Assembly (NCBI GenBank): GCA_000721375.1
Contig: JOGW01000008.1
Coordinates: 372,001-436,000 of the forward strand
DNA from: Streptomyces sp. NRRL B-3428
GTDB lineage: Bacteria > Actinomycetota > Actinomycetes > Streptomycetales > Streptomycetaceae
DNA: 64,000 nt
Direction of reading: 5' to 3'
Shown piece after piece: positions 7,784 through 15,541 of the stretch. Under the pieces are notes generated by a model. It was not told where the DNA came from and ran no database searches. It saw only the letters and a program-made list of their open reading frames with translations. Position numbers and translations under genes: made by a program. How positions within the stretch are numbered: the first letter of the stretch is position 1; every line of letters begins with the position of its first letter.

Positions 7784-8212
7784 ATGGCCGACATCGTGAG
7801 GGACGTGATGACCCCGGGCGTCGTGAGTGTGCGCCCTGATGCCTCACTGGTGGAAGCCGCGCAGTTGATGCGGGCCCAGGACATCGGCGGCGTGCTCGTG
7901 GCAGCCGGGGGCACCGTGCTCGGTGTGCTGACCGATCGCGACATCACGCTGCGCGCCGTAGCCGACGGAATCGATCCGCTGACCGTGAGCGCCCAGGCCG
8001 TGTGCACTCCGCATCCGGTCGCCATCTCGCCCGACGACTCCGTGCACGCGGCGGCCGCGCTGATGCGGGAGTACGCCGTGCGGCGGCTGCCGGTCATCGA
8101 GGACGGCCGGCCCGTGGGCATGCTGAGTCTGGGCGATCTGGCGGTCGCGCTCGATCCGGCGTCCACGCTCGCGCGGATCAGCGGTATGGCGCCGGACAGC
8201 TGGCCGGGTTAG
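7784..8212 (+). CDS. CBS-domain pair protein
   Basis: A 142-residue stand-alone protein built of two CBS domains (about 8-60 and 72-128), forming one Bateman module that binds adenosyl nucleotides. Domain 1 shows VMTPGVVSVRPDASLVEAAQ and GVLTDRDI. Domain 2 shows VRRLPVIEDGRPVGMLSLGD. It should be a soluble energy or stress sensor with no catalytic domain. The ATG at 7784 follows GGAAAGGGCC. A frame extending far upstream exists but has no ribosome site and unlikely composition. The promoter candidate upstream resembles those read by the SigB/SigF class, whose gene is divergent next door. Confidence 0.85.
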   Translation: MADIVRDVMTPGVVSVRPDASLVEAAQLMRAQDIGGVLVAAGGTVLGVLTDRDITLRAVADGIDPLTVSAQAVCTPHPVAISPDDSVHAAAALMREYAVRRLPVIEDGRPVGMLSLGDLAVALDPASTLARISGMAPDSWPG

Positions 8213-8224
8213 CGGCTCACCGGT

Positions 8225-8402
8225 TCAGGGAACCGAGCGTTCCAGGGCCCCGGGGGCGGCGAAGGCCTCGTGGGCCGCGTGCGAGCTGCGGTCCCGGACG
8301 CCCACGGGGTCGTCGCCGAGGAGATCGCCTTCGTAGGCGTCGCCCACGTCGGCGATTCCCGCCCCGTCCCGTACGAGCGGGAGGACCCAGAGCTGGGTTC
8401 GC
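8225..8402 (-). other. Open, coding-like frame without a start codon
   Basis: The minus strand between the ABC-F stop and 8225 holds an uninterrupted frame ending in a TGA at 8225-8227. Its third codon positions are almost all G or C, and its translation contains YEGDLLGDDPVGVRDRSSH. The frame continues upstream out of phase through the ABC-F 3' end without any ATG, GTG or TTG. It may be a relic of a lost gene or a chance composition effect. I do not call it a gene. Confidence 0.3.
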
Positions 8403-10022
8403 TCAGCGGGCCCGCTCCACCCGTCGTTCGTCCCACACCGGTTCGGTCGACTCGCGCACCTTGCCGTCCGAACCGAACACCAGGTACCGGTCGAAGGACT
8501 TCGCGAACCAGCGGTCGTGGGTGACCGCCAGGACCGTGCCCTGGAAGGACTCGAGGCCCTCCTGCAGCGCCTCCGCGCTCTCCAGGTCGAGGTTGTCCGT
8601 GGGCTCGTCGAGCAGCAGGGCCGTACAGCCCTTCAGTTCGAGCAGCAGGATCTGGAAACGGGCCTGCTGGCCGCCGGAGAGGCGGTCGAAGGACTGCTCG
8701 GCCTGGTTGGTGAGTTCGTAGCGCCGCAGCCTCGACATGGCCGCGCCGCGGTCCTTGGCGTGGTCGCGCCAGAGGATGTCGAGCAGCGTGCGGCCGAACA
8801 GCTCGGGGTGGGCGTGGGTCTGGGCGAAGTGGCCCGGTACGACGCGTGCGCCCAGCTTCCACAGGCCCGTGTGTCCGACCTCGCCGCCGGCGAGCAGGCG
8901 CAGGAAATGGGACTTTCCGGAGCCGTTGGAGCCGAGGACGGCGACCCTCTCCCCGTAGAAGATCTCCAGGTCGAAGGGCTTCATGAGGCGGGTCAGCTCA
9001 AGGTTCTCGCAGGTCACGGCCCGTACGCCGGTGCGGCCGCCGTGCAGGCGCATCGTGATGTCCTGCTCGCGGGGCGGCTCCGGGGGCGGTCCGGCCTCCT
9101 CGAACTTGCGTAGCCGGGTCTGGGCGGCGTGATAGCGCGACGCCATGTCGGGGCTGTTCGCGGCAGCCTGGCGCAGGTTGAGGACCAGCTTCTTGAGCTG
9201 GGCGTGCTTCTCGTCCCAGCGCCTGCGCAGCTCCTCGAAACGGGCGAAGCGGTCCTTGCGGGCCTCGTGGTACGTGGCGAAGGAGCCGCCGTGCACCCAG
9301 GCCTCGGCGCCCTCGGGGCTCGGTTCGACGCTGACGATCTTCTCGGCGGCACTGGCGAGGAGCTCGCGGTCGTGCGAGACGAAGAGAACCGTCTTGCGGG
9401 TCTCCTTGAGCCGCTCCTCCAGCCACCGCTTGCCGGGGACGTCGAGGTAGTTGTCGGGCTCGTCCAGCAGTAGAACCTCATCGGTGCCACGCAGGAGCGA
9501 CTCCAGGACGAGCCGCTTCTGCTCGCCGCCGCTGAGGGTGGACACCTCGCGGAACTGGGCCCGCTCGTAGGGCACGCCGAGCGCGGCCATGGTGCAGACG
9601 TCCCAGTGGGTCTCGGCCTCGTAGCCCCGCGCCTCGGCCCAGTCGGAGAGCGCCTGTGCGTACTGCATCTGGGCGGCCTCGTCGTCGACCGTCATGATCG
9701 CGTGCTCGGCGGCGTCGACGGCTTTCGCGGCTTCCCGGATACGGGGAGTGGCCACGGAGACGAGCAGGTCACGGACCGTGCTCGCGTCGCGTACGGAGCC
9801 GATGAACTGCGGCATGACGCCGAGCCCACCGCTGATGGTGACGCCACCGCCGTGGGGCTGGAGCTCTCCGGAGAGCAACCGGAGCAGGGTGGTCTTGCCC
9901 GCGCCGTTCGGCCCGACCAGGGCGACCACGGCGCCCTCCCCCACCCTGAACGAGACATCACCGAGCAGCGCCCGTCCGTCGGGCAGGTAGTACTCGAGGT
10001 GCGCTGCTTCCAGATGTCCCAT
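8403..10022 (-). CDS. ABC-F family ATPase
   Basis: A 539-residue soluble protein with two ATP-binding cassettes joined by a charged linker (about 240-320) and no membrane segments, the hallmark of ABC-F ribosome-associated ATPases. NBD1 has Walker A GPNGAGKTT (about 37-45), signature LSGGEQKR and Walker B LLLDEPDNYLD. NBD2 has GSNGSGKSHFLR, LSGGQQAR and LLLDEPTDNLD. Members act at the ribosomal E site in translation control, or protect the ribosome from antibiotics; which applies here cannot be told from sequence alone. It is divergent from the PAP2/DAGK fusion across 129 bases. Confidence 0.92.
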   Translation of the reverse strand: MGHLEAAHLEYYLPDGRALLGDVSFRVGEGAVVALVGPNGAGKTTLLRLLSGELQPHGGGVTISGGLGVMPQFIGSVRDASTVRDLLVSVATPRIREAAKAVDAAEHAIMTVDDEAAQMQYAQALSDWAEARGYEAETHWDVCTMAALGVPYERAQFREVSTLSGGEQKRLVLESLLRGTDEVLLLDEPDNYLDVPGKRWLEERLKETRKTVLFVSHDRELLASAAEKIVSVEPSPEGAEAWVHGGSFATYHEARKDRFARFEELRRRWDEKHAQLKKLVLNLRQAAANSPDMASRYHAAQTRLRKFEEAGPPPEPPREQDITMRLHGGRTGVRAVTCENLELTRLMKPFDLEIFYGERVAVLGSNGSGKSHFLRLLAGGEVGHTGLWKLGARVVPGHFAQTHAHPELFGRTLLDILWRDHAKDRGAAMSRLRRYELTNQAEQSFDRLSGGQQARFQILLLELKGCTALLLDEPTDNLDLESAEALQEGLESFQGTVLAVTHDRWFAKSFDRYLVFGSDGKVRESTEPVWDERRVERAR

Positions 10023-10117
10023 GAGGCCGGATTCTGCGTCCTGGGTGCCGGTCGCGGCAAACCGATTTCCTCCTGCTCACCTCGCCCCTTGCCCTCACCC
10101 TTGTCCTCAAGCCCCGG

Positions 10118-10142
10118 GACTCGACATGCGGACTTCGGGTAC
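10118..10142 (+). promoter_or_regulatory. SigB-type promoter candidate for the PAP2-DAGK gene
   Basis: GACT (10118-10121), 15 bases, GGGTAC (10137-10142). The predicted transcript start falls within a few bases of the ATG at 10152, so the mRNA would be nearly leaderless. That would fit the absence of a properly spaced ribosome-binding site. Confidence 0.35.
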
Positions 10143-10151
10143 GCGGGGAGT

Positions 10152-11657
10152 ATGGATAGTCCAGATGTGTTCAGTGATCCGCATGTCAAAGGGCGGGTAA
10201 CCGTGGTGTCTGCCGGCCGGTCGCGGGTGGTCGCGGCCGATCTCCGCTTGTTCGACTCGATCGCGGCGCGGCACTGGCCCGGCGCCGACCCCCTGCTGCC
10301 GTGGCTGAGCCGGGCCGCCGACCACGGCGTGCTGTGGTTCGCCTCGGCCGCGGCGCTCGGCGTGACGCGCTCGCCCCGTGCGCGCAGGGCCGCCGCACGC
10401 GGGCTGGCCTCGCTGGCGCTCGCCTCCGGCACGGTGAACACCTTCGGCAAGCGGGCCGTACGGCGGGCCAGGCCGCTGCGCGACGACGTGCCGTTGATCC
10501 GCCAGCTGAAGCATCAGCCCATCACCACCTCGTTCCCCTCCGGGCATTCCGCCTCCGCCGCCGCGTTCGCCACCGGTGTGGCCCTGGAGTCCCGCCGCTG
10601 GGGCGCGGTGATCGCGCCCGTCGCCGCGGCCGTGGCCCTGTCCCGGATCTACACGGGCGTCCACTACCCGACCGATGTCCTCGCGGGTGCGGCGCTCGGT
10701 GTGGGCGCCGCTTTCGCCGTACGAGGGCTCGTACCCACGCGCGATCAGCACCGCTCCCCCGGCCGGCCGCGCGCCGACGCACCCGCGCTCGCGGACGGCG
10801 AGGGCCTGGTGATGGTGGTCAACGAGGGCGCGAAGACCGCGGACCGCGCACCCCGGGCACTGCTTGCCGCATTGCCTCGCGCCGAGCTGGTGGAGTGTGA
10901 ACCCGCCATGTTCGAGGAGGAGTTGGAGAAGGCCGCCCTGCGGGCGCGCGTACTGGGGGTGTGCGGGGGTGACGGGTCGGTGAACACGGCGGCCCGGGTG
11001 GCCCTGCGGCACGGACTGCCCCTCGCGGTGCTGCCCGGCGGCACGCTCAACCACTTCGCGTACGACCTCGGCGTGGAGGGCGAGCGGGATCTGGCCCGCG
11101 CCCTGACCCGCGGCGAGGCGGTGGCCGTCGACGTGGGGCGCTTCCACGCCGGGGAGACCACCGGCCTCTTCCTCAACACGTTCAGCCTCGGCGTGTACCC
11201 GGAGCTGGTCCGACGCCGCGACCGCTGGTCGCGGCGGATCGGCGGCTGGCCGGCCGGAGTGCTCGCGGCCGCACAGGTGCTCGGCTCCGAGCACCCCCTT
11301 GAGGTCGACATCGACGGCAGGCGGCGGCCGTTGTGGCTGCTCTTCGCCGGCAACGGCACGTATCACCGGATGGGTCTCACCCCGGCGCGCCGTGACGACC
11401 TCGCCGACGGGCTGCTCGACGTCCGGGTGACCCATGGCGGCCGCAGGCCCGGGACCCGGCTGCTCGCGGCCGCGTTCGCCGGACCGCTCAGCCGCTCGCC
11501 CGTGCACGCGGCGGTACGCGTGCGCAGGCTGCGTGTCTCCCGGCTCGCGCCCGGCACACCGCTCGCGTACGACGGTGAAGTGGTCACCGCAGGGGGCGAG
11601 TTGCGGCTCGAGAAGCTGCCTCAGGCGCTGACCGTGTACCGGCCGGAGACGTCCTGA
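10152..11657 (+). CDS. PAP2 phosphatase - diacylglycerol kinase fusion
   Basis: A 501-residue fusion. The N-terminal half is a type-2 phosphatidic acid phosphatase: K100 with RP at 107-108, FPSGHS at 128-133, and SR(164-165)-x5-H171. It includes hydrophobic helices around 55-95 and 130-190. The C-terminal half (from about 217) is a diacylglycerol/lipid kinase catalytic domain with CGGDGSVN and PGGTLNHFAYDLG. Together it could interconvert phosphorylated and free prenyl or diacylglycerol lipids at the membrane. The ATG at 10152 has GGGGAG only one base upstream, too close for normal initiation. The transcript may be leaderless, or a GTG at 10203 may be used. Confidence 0.85.
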   Translation: MDSPDVFSDPHVKGRVTVVSAGRSRVVAADLRLFDSIAARHWPGADPLLPWLSRAADHGVLWFASAAALGVTRSPRARRAAARGLASLALASGTVNTFGKRAVRRARPLRDDVPLIRQLKHQPITTSFPSGHSASAAAFATGVALESRRWGAVIAPVAAAVALSRIYTGVHYPTDVLAGAALGVGAAFAVRGLVPTRDQHRSPGRPRADAPALADGEGLVMVVNEGAKTADRAPRALLAALPRAELVECEPAMFEEELEKAALRARVLGVCGGDGSVNTAARVALRHGLPLAVLPGGTLNHFAYDLGVEGERDLARALTRGEAVAVDVGRFHAGETTGLFLNTFSLGVYPELVRRRDRWSRRIGGWPAGVLAAAQVLGSEHPLEVDIDGRRRPLWLLFAGNGTYHRMGLTPARRDDLADGLLDVRVTHGGRRPGTRLLAAAFAGPLSRSPVHAAVRVRRLRVSRLAPGTPLAYDGEVVTAGGELRLEKLPQALTVYRPETS

Positions 11658-11733
11658 CCATCTGTCAGTCGCGTCTCGAATAGCAAGATGGGGATCTCAT
11701 TATCTGGTTCAGGCGCGTACGGTCTTCCTCAAC

Positions 11734-11757
11734 GCACCGGGCGAAGGCGCCCGGTGC
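11734..11757 (+). promoter_or_regulatory. Perfect hairpin in the methyltransferase leader
   Basis: GCACCGGGCG, a four-base loop AAGG, then CGCCCGGTGC: a perfect 10-bp inverted repeat 22 bases before the ATG at 11780. It leaves the ribosome site (GGAAGGGG) just downstream free. It could be a leader hairpin, a protein-binding operator or an attenuator-like stem. Confidence 0.5.
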
Positions 11758-11779
11758 ACTGCCGGAAGGGGTACCGGTC

Positions 11780-12589
11780 ATGGCCAAGGAGACCGCCGTC
11801 TACACGCACGGACATCACGAGTCCGTACTGCGCTCGCACACGTGGCGCACCGCCGCCAACTCGGCCGCCTACCTCATCCCCGAGATCAAGCCCGACCAGC
11901 GGATCCTGGACGTCGGTTGCGGGCCCGGCACCATCACCGCCGATCTGGCGGCCCTGGTACCGCAAGGTCGCGTGACGGGGGTCGAGCTGGCGGCCGGCGT
12001 GCTCGACCAGGCGCGTGCCGTGGCGGCCGAACGCGGCCTGGCCAACACGGAGTTCGAGACCGCCGACGTACATCAGCTGCAGTACGCCGACGACAGCTTC
12101 GACGTCGTGCACGCCCATCAGGTGCTGCAGCACGTGGGCGATCCGGTGCTGGCGCTGCGCGAGATGCGCCGTGTGACGCGGCCCGGTGGGATCATCGCCG
12201 TCCGCGATTCGGACTACGCGGCCATGACCTGGTATCCGCAACCGCCCGTCCTGGACGACTGGCTGGAGCTGTACCGGCGGGTCGCCCGCGCGAACGGCGG
12301 GGAGCCGGATGCCGGACGGCGTCTCAAGTCGTGGGCACTGCGGGCGGGTTGTGCGGACATCACCGCGACCTCGAGCACCTGGACGTACTCGACGCCCGAG
12401 GAGCGCGCCTGGTGGAGCGGCCTGTGGGCCGACCGCACCACGGGCTCGTCGTACGCGAAGATCGCCGCCGAAGGCGGGCACGCGAGCCCGCAGGACCTGG
12501 AGCGCATCGCACAGGCCTGGCGCGAGTGGGGCCAGGCCGAGGACGGCTGGTTCTGCGTCCTGCACGGCGAACTGCTGATCCGCGTGTGA
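11780..12589 (+). CDS. Class I SAM-dependent methyltransferase (UbiE-like)
   Basis: A 269-residue cytosolic methyltransferase. Motif I is DVGCGPGTITAD at about 44-55, followed by the acidic loop VTGVELA, motif II FDVVHAHQVLQHV, and the post-I DSDYAAM region. The domain order matches UbiE/COQ5-like small-molecule methyltransferases. The C-terminal 90 residues are helical and rich in Trp (ERAWWSGLWADR, REWGQAEDGWF). The ATG follows GGAAGGGGTACCGGTC. It ends 16 bases before the convergent gvpL stop. The substrate is unknown and no biosynthetic cluster surrounds it. Confidence 0.87.
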   Translation: MAKETAVYTHGHHESVLRSHTWRTAANSAAYLIPEIKPDQRILDVGCGPGTITADLAALVPQGRVTGVELAAGVLDQARAVAAERGLANTEFETADVHQLQYADDSFDVVHAHQVLQHVGDPVLALREMRRVTRPGGIIAVRDSDYAAMTWYPQPPVLDDWLELYRRVARANGGEPDAGRRLKSWALRAGCADITATSSTWTYSTPEERAWWSGLWADRTTGSSYAKIAAEGGHASPQDLERIAQAWREWGQAEDGWFCVLHGELLIRV

Positions 12590-12605
12590 TCCGCCGCCCG
12601 CACAC

Positions 12606-13286
12606 TCACCGCTCCCGGTCTCCGCTTCCCCCTTCAGGATCACTGAAGGAGTACGCGGCCCAGGGACCGCCGAGTTCGACGCGCAGCCCCGGCTCCTGCT
12701 CCCCCACGCGCTCGACGTGTGCCACGAACTCCTCGCAGTCCGAACGCTCCACCAGGTAGGACCCGTTGAGGGCGATGCGACCGAAGTCGCGGGAGAGCGA
12801 CGGGGGATGCAGCCGGGTCGCGGCCGAGCGTGCGGTGAGCTCGTCGTGCAGTGCGTGCGCGAAGGATGCGGCGCGCGCCGGGTGAGCCGCCGGCTCGGCG
12901 TACACCTTGACCCCCCACTCCACGCAGCCGTCGATCCGCGAGAGCAGCGTCCGCAGTTGATCACCCTCGTCCTGAAGCATCGTCCGTACGCCGCTGTCGT
13001 CACGGAAGATCGTGCCCAGACGCAGCGGCAGCGGGCAGGTGACCGTGGTCAGGGCGGCGATCACCGCTTGATGCGTGCGGGCGGTCTCGGTGAGCCAGCC
13101 GCTGTCCTCCAAGTGGGCCCGTAACGGCTCATAACCGAAGTCGGCGTAAGGGACAGGGCTGAGCACGGCGACCAGGTCGCCGTGCTCCAGTTGTTCGAGC
13201 GGTGCGCCGCCGACACCCGCGAGGTCCGCCTGCAGGGCGGCCTCGAAGGGCCGGCACACCGCGTACACATAGCGAAGTTGATTCAT
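12606..13286 (-). CDS. gvpL: Gas vesicle protein GvpL (GvpF/L family)
   Basis: A 226-residue GvpF/GvpL-family protein, a minor gas-vesicle assembly factor. It starts LRYVYAVCRP and contains PLRLGTIFRDDSGVR, VEWGVKVYAEP and the C-terminal family signature GGPWAAYSFSD. The ATG at 13286 has an AGGGAGGCG ribosome site. It is the last of three minus-strand gvp genes here (O, F, L). The structural gene gvpA and gvpG, J, S, K, usually interleaved in Streptomyces clusters, are missing from this stretch. Without GvpA nearby its function here is uncertain. It is convergent with the methyltransferase gene. Confidence 0.87.
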   Translation of the reverse strand: MNQLRYVYAVCRPFEAALQADLAGVGGAPLEQLEHGDLVAVLSPVPYADFGYEPLRAHLEDSGWLTETARTHQAVIAALTTVTCPLPLRLGTIFRDDSGVRTMLQDEGDQLRTLLSRIDGCVEWGVKVYAEPAAHPARAASFAHALHDELTARSAATRLHPPSLSRDFGRIALNGSYLVERSDCEEFVAHVERVGEQEPGLRVELGGPWAAYSFSDPEGGSGDRER

Positions 13287-13348
13287 CCAGGTCGCCTCCC
13301 TGTGGGCCGGAGTGTGCGTGATCGGCCACGTACTGACAGGTGCACGGG

Positions 13349-14104
13349 TCAGTGGCCCGCCGTCGGGGCGGCGTGCGGGGCCGGGCCGGGTTCGACGAAG
13401 CTGTAGGGCGGCAGCGGGCCGTTGACCCTGAGGTCCAGATGCGGGTGGTCGTAGCGCAGGCGCTCCACCGAGGCGATGAACTCCGCAGCCGCGTCACGCG
13501 AGACGAGGAAGGAGACATTGGCCAGCCATCCGGCGCTCTGCGGGCCGAGGCTCACTTCGTCGGCGGCCCGTTCGAGCTGCCGCTGTACCGCCACCGCGTC
13601 CGACGTCTCCCGGCCCTGCACCGCCTGGACCACCAGCTCGCCCAGCCTGAGGCGCTGCTCGTAAGTACCGCCCGCAGCCAGGCGGTTGGCCTCCGTGAGG
13701 GTCCGTAGCTCCGGGTTGTCGCTCATCACGCGGCGCAGGACCCCCTCTTCGTCATGGGCGGCCTTCACGTTGAACTCGACCTTCCCCTCGAGCGCCGCCA
13801 GCCGTTCGGTGTAGTGGTCCGCTCGCTCTTCGAGCACGACGGCCACGGTCTTGTCGTCGGGTGCGGTGGAGCCGAAACGCATCGGAAGGACCGGGCCTGC
13901 TTCGCCCGCCTCGCTGAGGACGTTCTGATGAGCGAGGAGGTCGTCGCGCCGGGGCCGCAGCCGCTCCGGTGCCTCGCTGACCAGGGCCGAGAGCTGCCCT
14001 GCGGTGACCATGCGCACAGGGCGTGCCGGATCGCCGATACCGCTGGCGCCGACGGGCGGTGACGGGTGCGAACTGCGCACGATGCCATAGATGTAAGTGG
14101 TCAC
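13349..14104 (-). CDS. gvpF: Gas vesicle protein GvpF (GvpF/L family)
   Basis: A 251-residue GvpF-type protein, in known clusters an accessory assembly factor at the vesicle nucleation tip. It has TTYIYGIVRSS at the N-terminus, PVLPMRFGSTAPD, KVEFNVKAAHDEE and the C-terminal GPLPPYSFVEPG. I chose the GTG at 14104 because GGAGGAAGC lies just upstream; an in-frame extension would read low-complexity Pro/Arg/Gly from a tandem repeat. It lies 62 bases before gvpL and 89 bases after gvpO, the position where gvpA normally sits. Likely co-transcribed with gvpO and gvpL. Confidence 0.87.
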   Translation of the reverse strand: MTTYIYGIVRSSHPSPPVGASGIGDPARPVRMVTAGQLSALVSEAPERLRPRRDDLLAHQNVLSEAGEAGPVLPMRFGSTAPDDKTVAVVLEERADHYTERLAALEGKVEFNVKAAHDEEGVLRRVMSDNPELRTLTEANRLAAGGTYEQRLRLGELVVQAVQGRETSDAVAVQRQLERAADEVSLGPQSAGWLANVSFLVSRDAAAEFIASVERLRYDHPHLDLRVNGPLPPYSFVEPGPAPHAAPTAGH

Positions 14105-14124
14105 TCCGCTTCCTCCTCGCCCTC

Positions 14125-14184
14125 CTCCTGGGTGTCGGTGGACCCTCCTGGGTGTCGGTGGGCCCACCTGGGCGCCGGTCGGCC
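14125..14184. repeat. Three 20-bp tandem repeats between gvpO and gvpF
   Basis: Three head-to-tail 20-bp units (14125-14144, 14145-14164, 14165-14184). The first two differ by one base; the third is diverged at four positions. The core is CTCCTGGGTGTCGGTGG. They fill the 89-base gap where gvpA usually lies and are just upstream of the gvpF ribosome site. Confidence 0.85.
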
Positions 14185-14193
14185 CGCTCCCGG

Positions 14194-14532
14194 TCAGCGC
14201 CCGGGTGTCCGCTGGGCGTCCGCGCGGCCGCGTTCGTAGCGGCGCAGTCGGCGGTAGCCCATCAGCACTCCCCGCGGGTCGAGGTCGACGGAGTAGCTGG
14301 CGAGCAGGCTCATGGTGTCGGGGAAGCGGGTGAGTTCCAGCACCTCTATCTCCAGGTGCCAGCCGTCCTCGGTGCGTTCGAAGGCCGAGACGCTCTCGGC
14401 CTTCATCCCGGTGAACTCGGCCAGCTGCAGTCGGGCCTCACGCAGCACGGCCGCCGGGCCCGCCGTCTGACGGTCTCCGTTGCCGCTGTCCGCGGGCCGG
14501 GTTTCCTTTCGGATCCTGCTGGTATCGGTCAT
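14194..14532 (-). CDS. gvpO: Gas vesicle protein GvpO
   Basis: A 112-residue protein matching GvpO. It has a variable charged N-terminus, then the conserved helix AVLREARLQLAEFTG, then GWHLEIEVLELTRFPDTMSLLASY, and DLDPRGVLMGYRRLRRYERGR near the end. GvpO is an accessory or regulatory gas-vesicle protein that opens actinobacterial gvp clusters. The ATG at 14532 follows GGGAGGTTCTG. A SigB-type promoter candidate lies 19-43 bases upstream, in the 55-base gap behind the transketolase stop. It is first in the reduced gvpO-F-L set. Confidence 0.88.
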   Translation of the reverse strand: MTDTSRIRKETRPADSGNGDRQTAGPAAVLREARLQLAEFTGMKAESVSAFERTEDGWHLEIEVLELTRFPDTMSLLASYSVDLDPRGVLMGYRRLRRYERGRADAQRTPGR

Positions 14533-14550
14533 CAGAACCTCCCGCTCCGG

Positions 14551-14575
14551 GTGCCCCGGACGCCTCTGGTCAAAC
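14551..14575 (-). promoter_or_regulatory. GTTT-N15-GGGCACCC promoter candidate for gvpO
   Basis: On the minus strand GTTT (14575-14572), 15 bases, GGGCAC (14556-14551), followed by CC. The same sequence and spacing occur before the transketolase gene. It differs by one base from the SigB-type -10 GGGTAC. The predicted start is about 10 bases before the gvpO ATG. Confidence 0.5.
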
Positions 14576-14587
14576 CCCTCCCGGCGC

Positions 14588-15538
14588 TCACGGCACCACT
14601 GCGTGTTCCACGAGCAGACGTACGGCTGCGGCGATCGCGGCCGCGTCGATGCCCGCGGAGCGCAGTTGTTCGCCGGGGGTCGCGGAGCCGGGCATGTGCC
14701 GCACGGCGAGGCGTACGAAGCGCGGCACGGGACGGCCGTCGGCGAAGGCTTCGAGCACCGCGTCGCCGAGTCCGCCTTCGGGCCGGTGGTCCTCGACCGT
14801 GATGAGACAGCCGGTCTGCTCGGCGGCCTCCTGAAGGGTGGCGGTGTCCACCGGCTTGACCGAGTAGAGGTCGATGACGCGGCAGGCGATACCGATCGTC
14901 GTCAACTGTTCGGCGGCGGCGAGCGCTTCGTGGACCGTCACGCCGGCCGCGACGAGGGCGACCCGGTCCGCATCCGAGGAACGCACCACCTTGGAGCCGC
15001 CCACCGGGAAGCTCTCGTCGGGCCCGTACAGCACAGGAGTCGCCGCGCGCGTGGTGCGCAGATAGCCGATGCCGGGACGTTCGGCGAGCGTCGCGACGAG
15101 ACGGGAGGTCTGGTTGGCGTCGCAGGGGTACAGGACGGTCGAGTCGTGCAGCGCACGGAACAGTGCGAGATCCTCCAGCCCCATCTGCGAGGGACCGTCC
15201 TGTCCGATGGAGACTCCGGCGTGCGACCCGACGAGGTTGAGGTCGGCGCCGCTGACCGCTGCCATCCGCAGGAAGTCGTGCGCCCGCGTGAGGAAGGCCG
15301 CGAACGACGAGGCGTACGGGGTGAATCCGCGCGCCGCGAGACCCACGGCGGCCGCGACCATCTGTTGCTCGGCGATGTAGCACTCGAAGAACCGCTCCGG
15401 ATGCTCCTTGGCGAACAGCTCCGCCTTGGTGGAGTCGCTCACCTCACCGTCGAGCGCCACCACGTCCCCGCGCGCCGAGCCGATCGCGGCCAGGGCCTGT
15501 CCGTAGGCCTCGCGGGTGGCGATCTCCGCACCCCTCTC
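14588..15538 (-). CDS. tkt: Transketolase, C-terminal half (separated by an in-frame TAA)
   Basis: This frame continues transketolase directly after a TAA at 15541-15539. It begins ERGAEIATREAYGQAL and carries the pyrimidine-binding domain (AEQQMVAAAVGLAARGFTPYASSF, GVSIGQDGPSQM) and the C-terminal domain (VEDHRPEGGLGDAV). There is no ATG or GTG after the stop until 15466, which is already inside the conserved domain. It therefore is not a natural subunit start. A shortened protein from GTG 15466 would be 292 residues. Either the gene is a fresh pseudogene, the stop is a base error, or the TAA is read through. It lies 55 bases upstream of gvpO. Confidence 0.8.
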   Translation of the reverse strand, partial: ERGAEIATREAYGQALAAIGSARGDVVALDGEVSDSTKAELFAKEHPERFFECYIAEQQMVAAAVGLAARGFTPYASSFAAFLTRAHDFLRMAAVSGADLNLVGSHAGVSIGQDGPSQMGLEDLALFRALHDSTVLYPCDANQTSRLVATLAERPGIGYLRTTRAATPVLYGPDESFPVGGSKVVRSSDADRVALVAAGVTVHEALAAAEQLTTIGIACRVIDLYSVKPVDTATLQEAAEQTGCLITVEDHRPEGGLGDAVLEAFADGRPVPRFVRLAVRHMPGSATPGEQLRSAGIDAAAIAAAVRLLVEHAVVP

Positions 15539-15541
15539 TTA
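15539..15541 (-). other. In-frame TAA splitting the transketolase gene
   Basis: The codon sits between LELPR and ERGAEIATREAYG in one uninterrupted frame from 16444 to 14588. Single-chain transketolases, including the human enzyme, have a tyrosine at this place (LPSYKVGDKIATRKAYG), so TAC or TAT to TAA is the simplest explanation. Confidence 0.8.

Noticed and set aside
9606..10151. Long N-terminal extension of the PAP2-DAGK frame
   Set aside because: It is antisense to the ABC-F N-terminus, has no ribosome site, and its translation is not domain-like. The protein begins at or after 10152.
14125..14184. The 20-bp repeats as a CRISPR array
   Set aside because: The units are head to tail without spacers, and no cas genes are present.
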